Shown: positions 63,756-64,000 of the stretch, piece after piece
How positions within the stretch are numbered: the first letter of the stretch is position 1
How the letters are laid out: every line of letters starts with the position of its first letter
Source: Methylorubrum suomiense
GTDB lineage: Bacteria; Pseudomonadota; Alphaproteobacteria; Rhizobiales; Beijerinckiaceae
NCBI RefSeq assembly: GCF_022179765.1
Contig: NZ_BPRE01000008.1
Location: forward strand, 186,001-250,000
Reading direction: 5' to 3'
Length of the DNA stretch: 64,000 bases
Notes under the pieces: generated by a model
Seen by the model: the letters and a program-made list of their open reading frames with translations, nothing else
Told to the model about the DNA's origin: nothing
Databases searched by the model: none
Program-made: the position numbers and the translations under genes

Positions 63756-64000
63756 ATGACCGCGCTCACCCTCATCCTTCCGATCTTCGGGCTCGTGATC
63801 GTCGGTTGGCTGGCTTCGCTGTCCGGTCTGATCTCGGAGCGCGTCGGCGACGGGCTGTCGGAATACGTCTTCGCCCTCGCCGTGCCGGCGTTGATCGTCG
63901 CGACGCTGACCCGGCCGGGCCTCTCGGGCGAGATCGCCTGGGGGTTCTGGGCGAGTTACTTCGGCGGGGCCGCGCTGGCCTGGGCGGCGGGATCCCTGAT
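63756..64000 (+). CDS. AEC family transporter, start only
   Basis: The first 81 codons of a membrane transporter, cut by the window end. The sequence begins MTALTLILPIFGLVIVGWLAS, a first helix, and continues with GLSEYVFALAVPALIVATL and a further helix, the typical start of auxin-efflux-carrier (AEC) proteins, which export small carboxylates. The ATG at 63756 lies 43 bases after the rpmB terminator. Confidence 0.75.
   Translation, partial: MTALTLILPIFGLVIVGWLASLSGLISERVGDGLSEYVFALAVPALIVATLTRPGLSGEIAWGFWASYFGGAALAWAAGSL

Overview
The window reads as chromosomal DNA of a Methylobacterium/Methylorubrum-type alphaproteobacterium (Hyphomicrobiales). The pointers are high GC, a MeaB GTPase that matches what I remember of the Methylorubrum extorquens protein almost throughout, a CcrM cell-cycle methylase, an EcfG-type sigma factor with perfect EcfG promoters, CtrA boxes, the gene order smpB-dapA-transglycosylase and rpoZ-rsh-pyrE, and a Porin_2-type porin. 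I see no prophage, insertion sequence, tRNA, rRNA or CRISPR array. The window is mainly core chromosome with a few accessory pockets.

Layout. 0-11.6 kb: a D-Ala-D-Ala carboxypeptidase, an AsmA-like protein, a ketone-body CoA-transferase pair (scoAB), smpB, dapA, a large lytic transglycosylase and a class III adenylate cyclase. 11.3-20.5 kb: a small membrane protein overlapping an OmpA-like protein, the porin, an ABC-F ATPase (uup), small proteins, RlpA and ccrM. 20.7-26.4 kb: a NYN nuclease, pyrE, a RecF/SMC-like ATPase, rsh ((p)ppGpp) and rpoZ. 26.7-29.4 kb: a tight three-gene cassette of a YqcI/YcgG-type heme N-hydroxylase, an NPPF methyltransferase and a divergent EgtD-like methyltransferase. 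This is the best candidate for an undescribed pathway. 29.6-34.1 kb: a one-strand stress island (YidB-like, four CsbD paralogues, a membrane protein, a PAS-LuxR regulator) behind a perfect EcfG promoter. 34.2-38.7 kb: a GGDEF-EAL protein divergent from a NosP/NahK-like FIST plus hybrid-kinase pair.

38.7-50.9 kb: a BTLCP peptidase with two CtrA boxes, a thioesterase, an esterase, a lytic transglycosylase, a fused oligopeptide ABC ATPase, deoB, meaB, a pyroglutamyl-peptidase-like protein and a di-heme cytochrome. 51.2-56.3 kb: an EcfG-type sigma factor, a YafJ-like amidotransferase, an AsnO-type asparagine synthase behind a second perfect EcfG promoter, and an APC permease. 56.4-64 kb: ilvB behind a Leu-Ile-Val leader-peptide attenuator, an antisense methyltransferase, ilvN, a glutathione transferase, a leucyl aminopeptidase, a TadD-like lipoprotein, rpmB, and the start of an AEC transporter.

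Three regulatory themes run through the window. General stress response: the sigma factor at 51.2 kb, perfect EcfG promoters at 34.05 and 54.82 kb, and a near match at 26.54 kb ahead of the three-gene cassette. Cell cycle: CcrM, and CtrA boxes at 39.85, 39.90 and 62.21 kb. Branched-chain amino acid attenuation at ilvB. All assignments come from reading the sequence and recalled family motifs; no searches were run.
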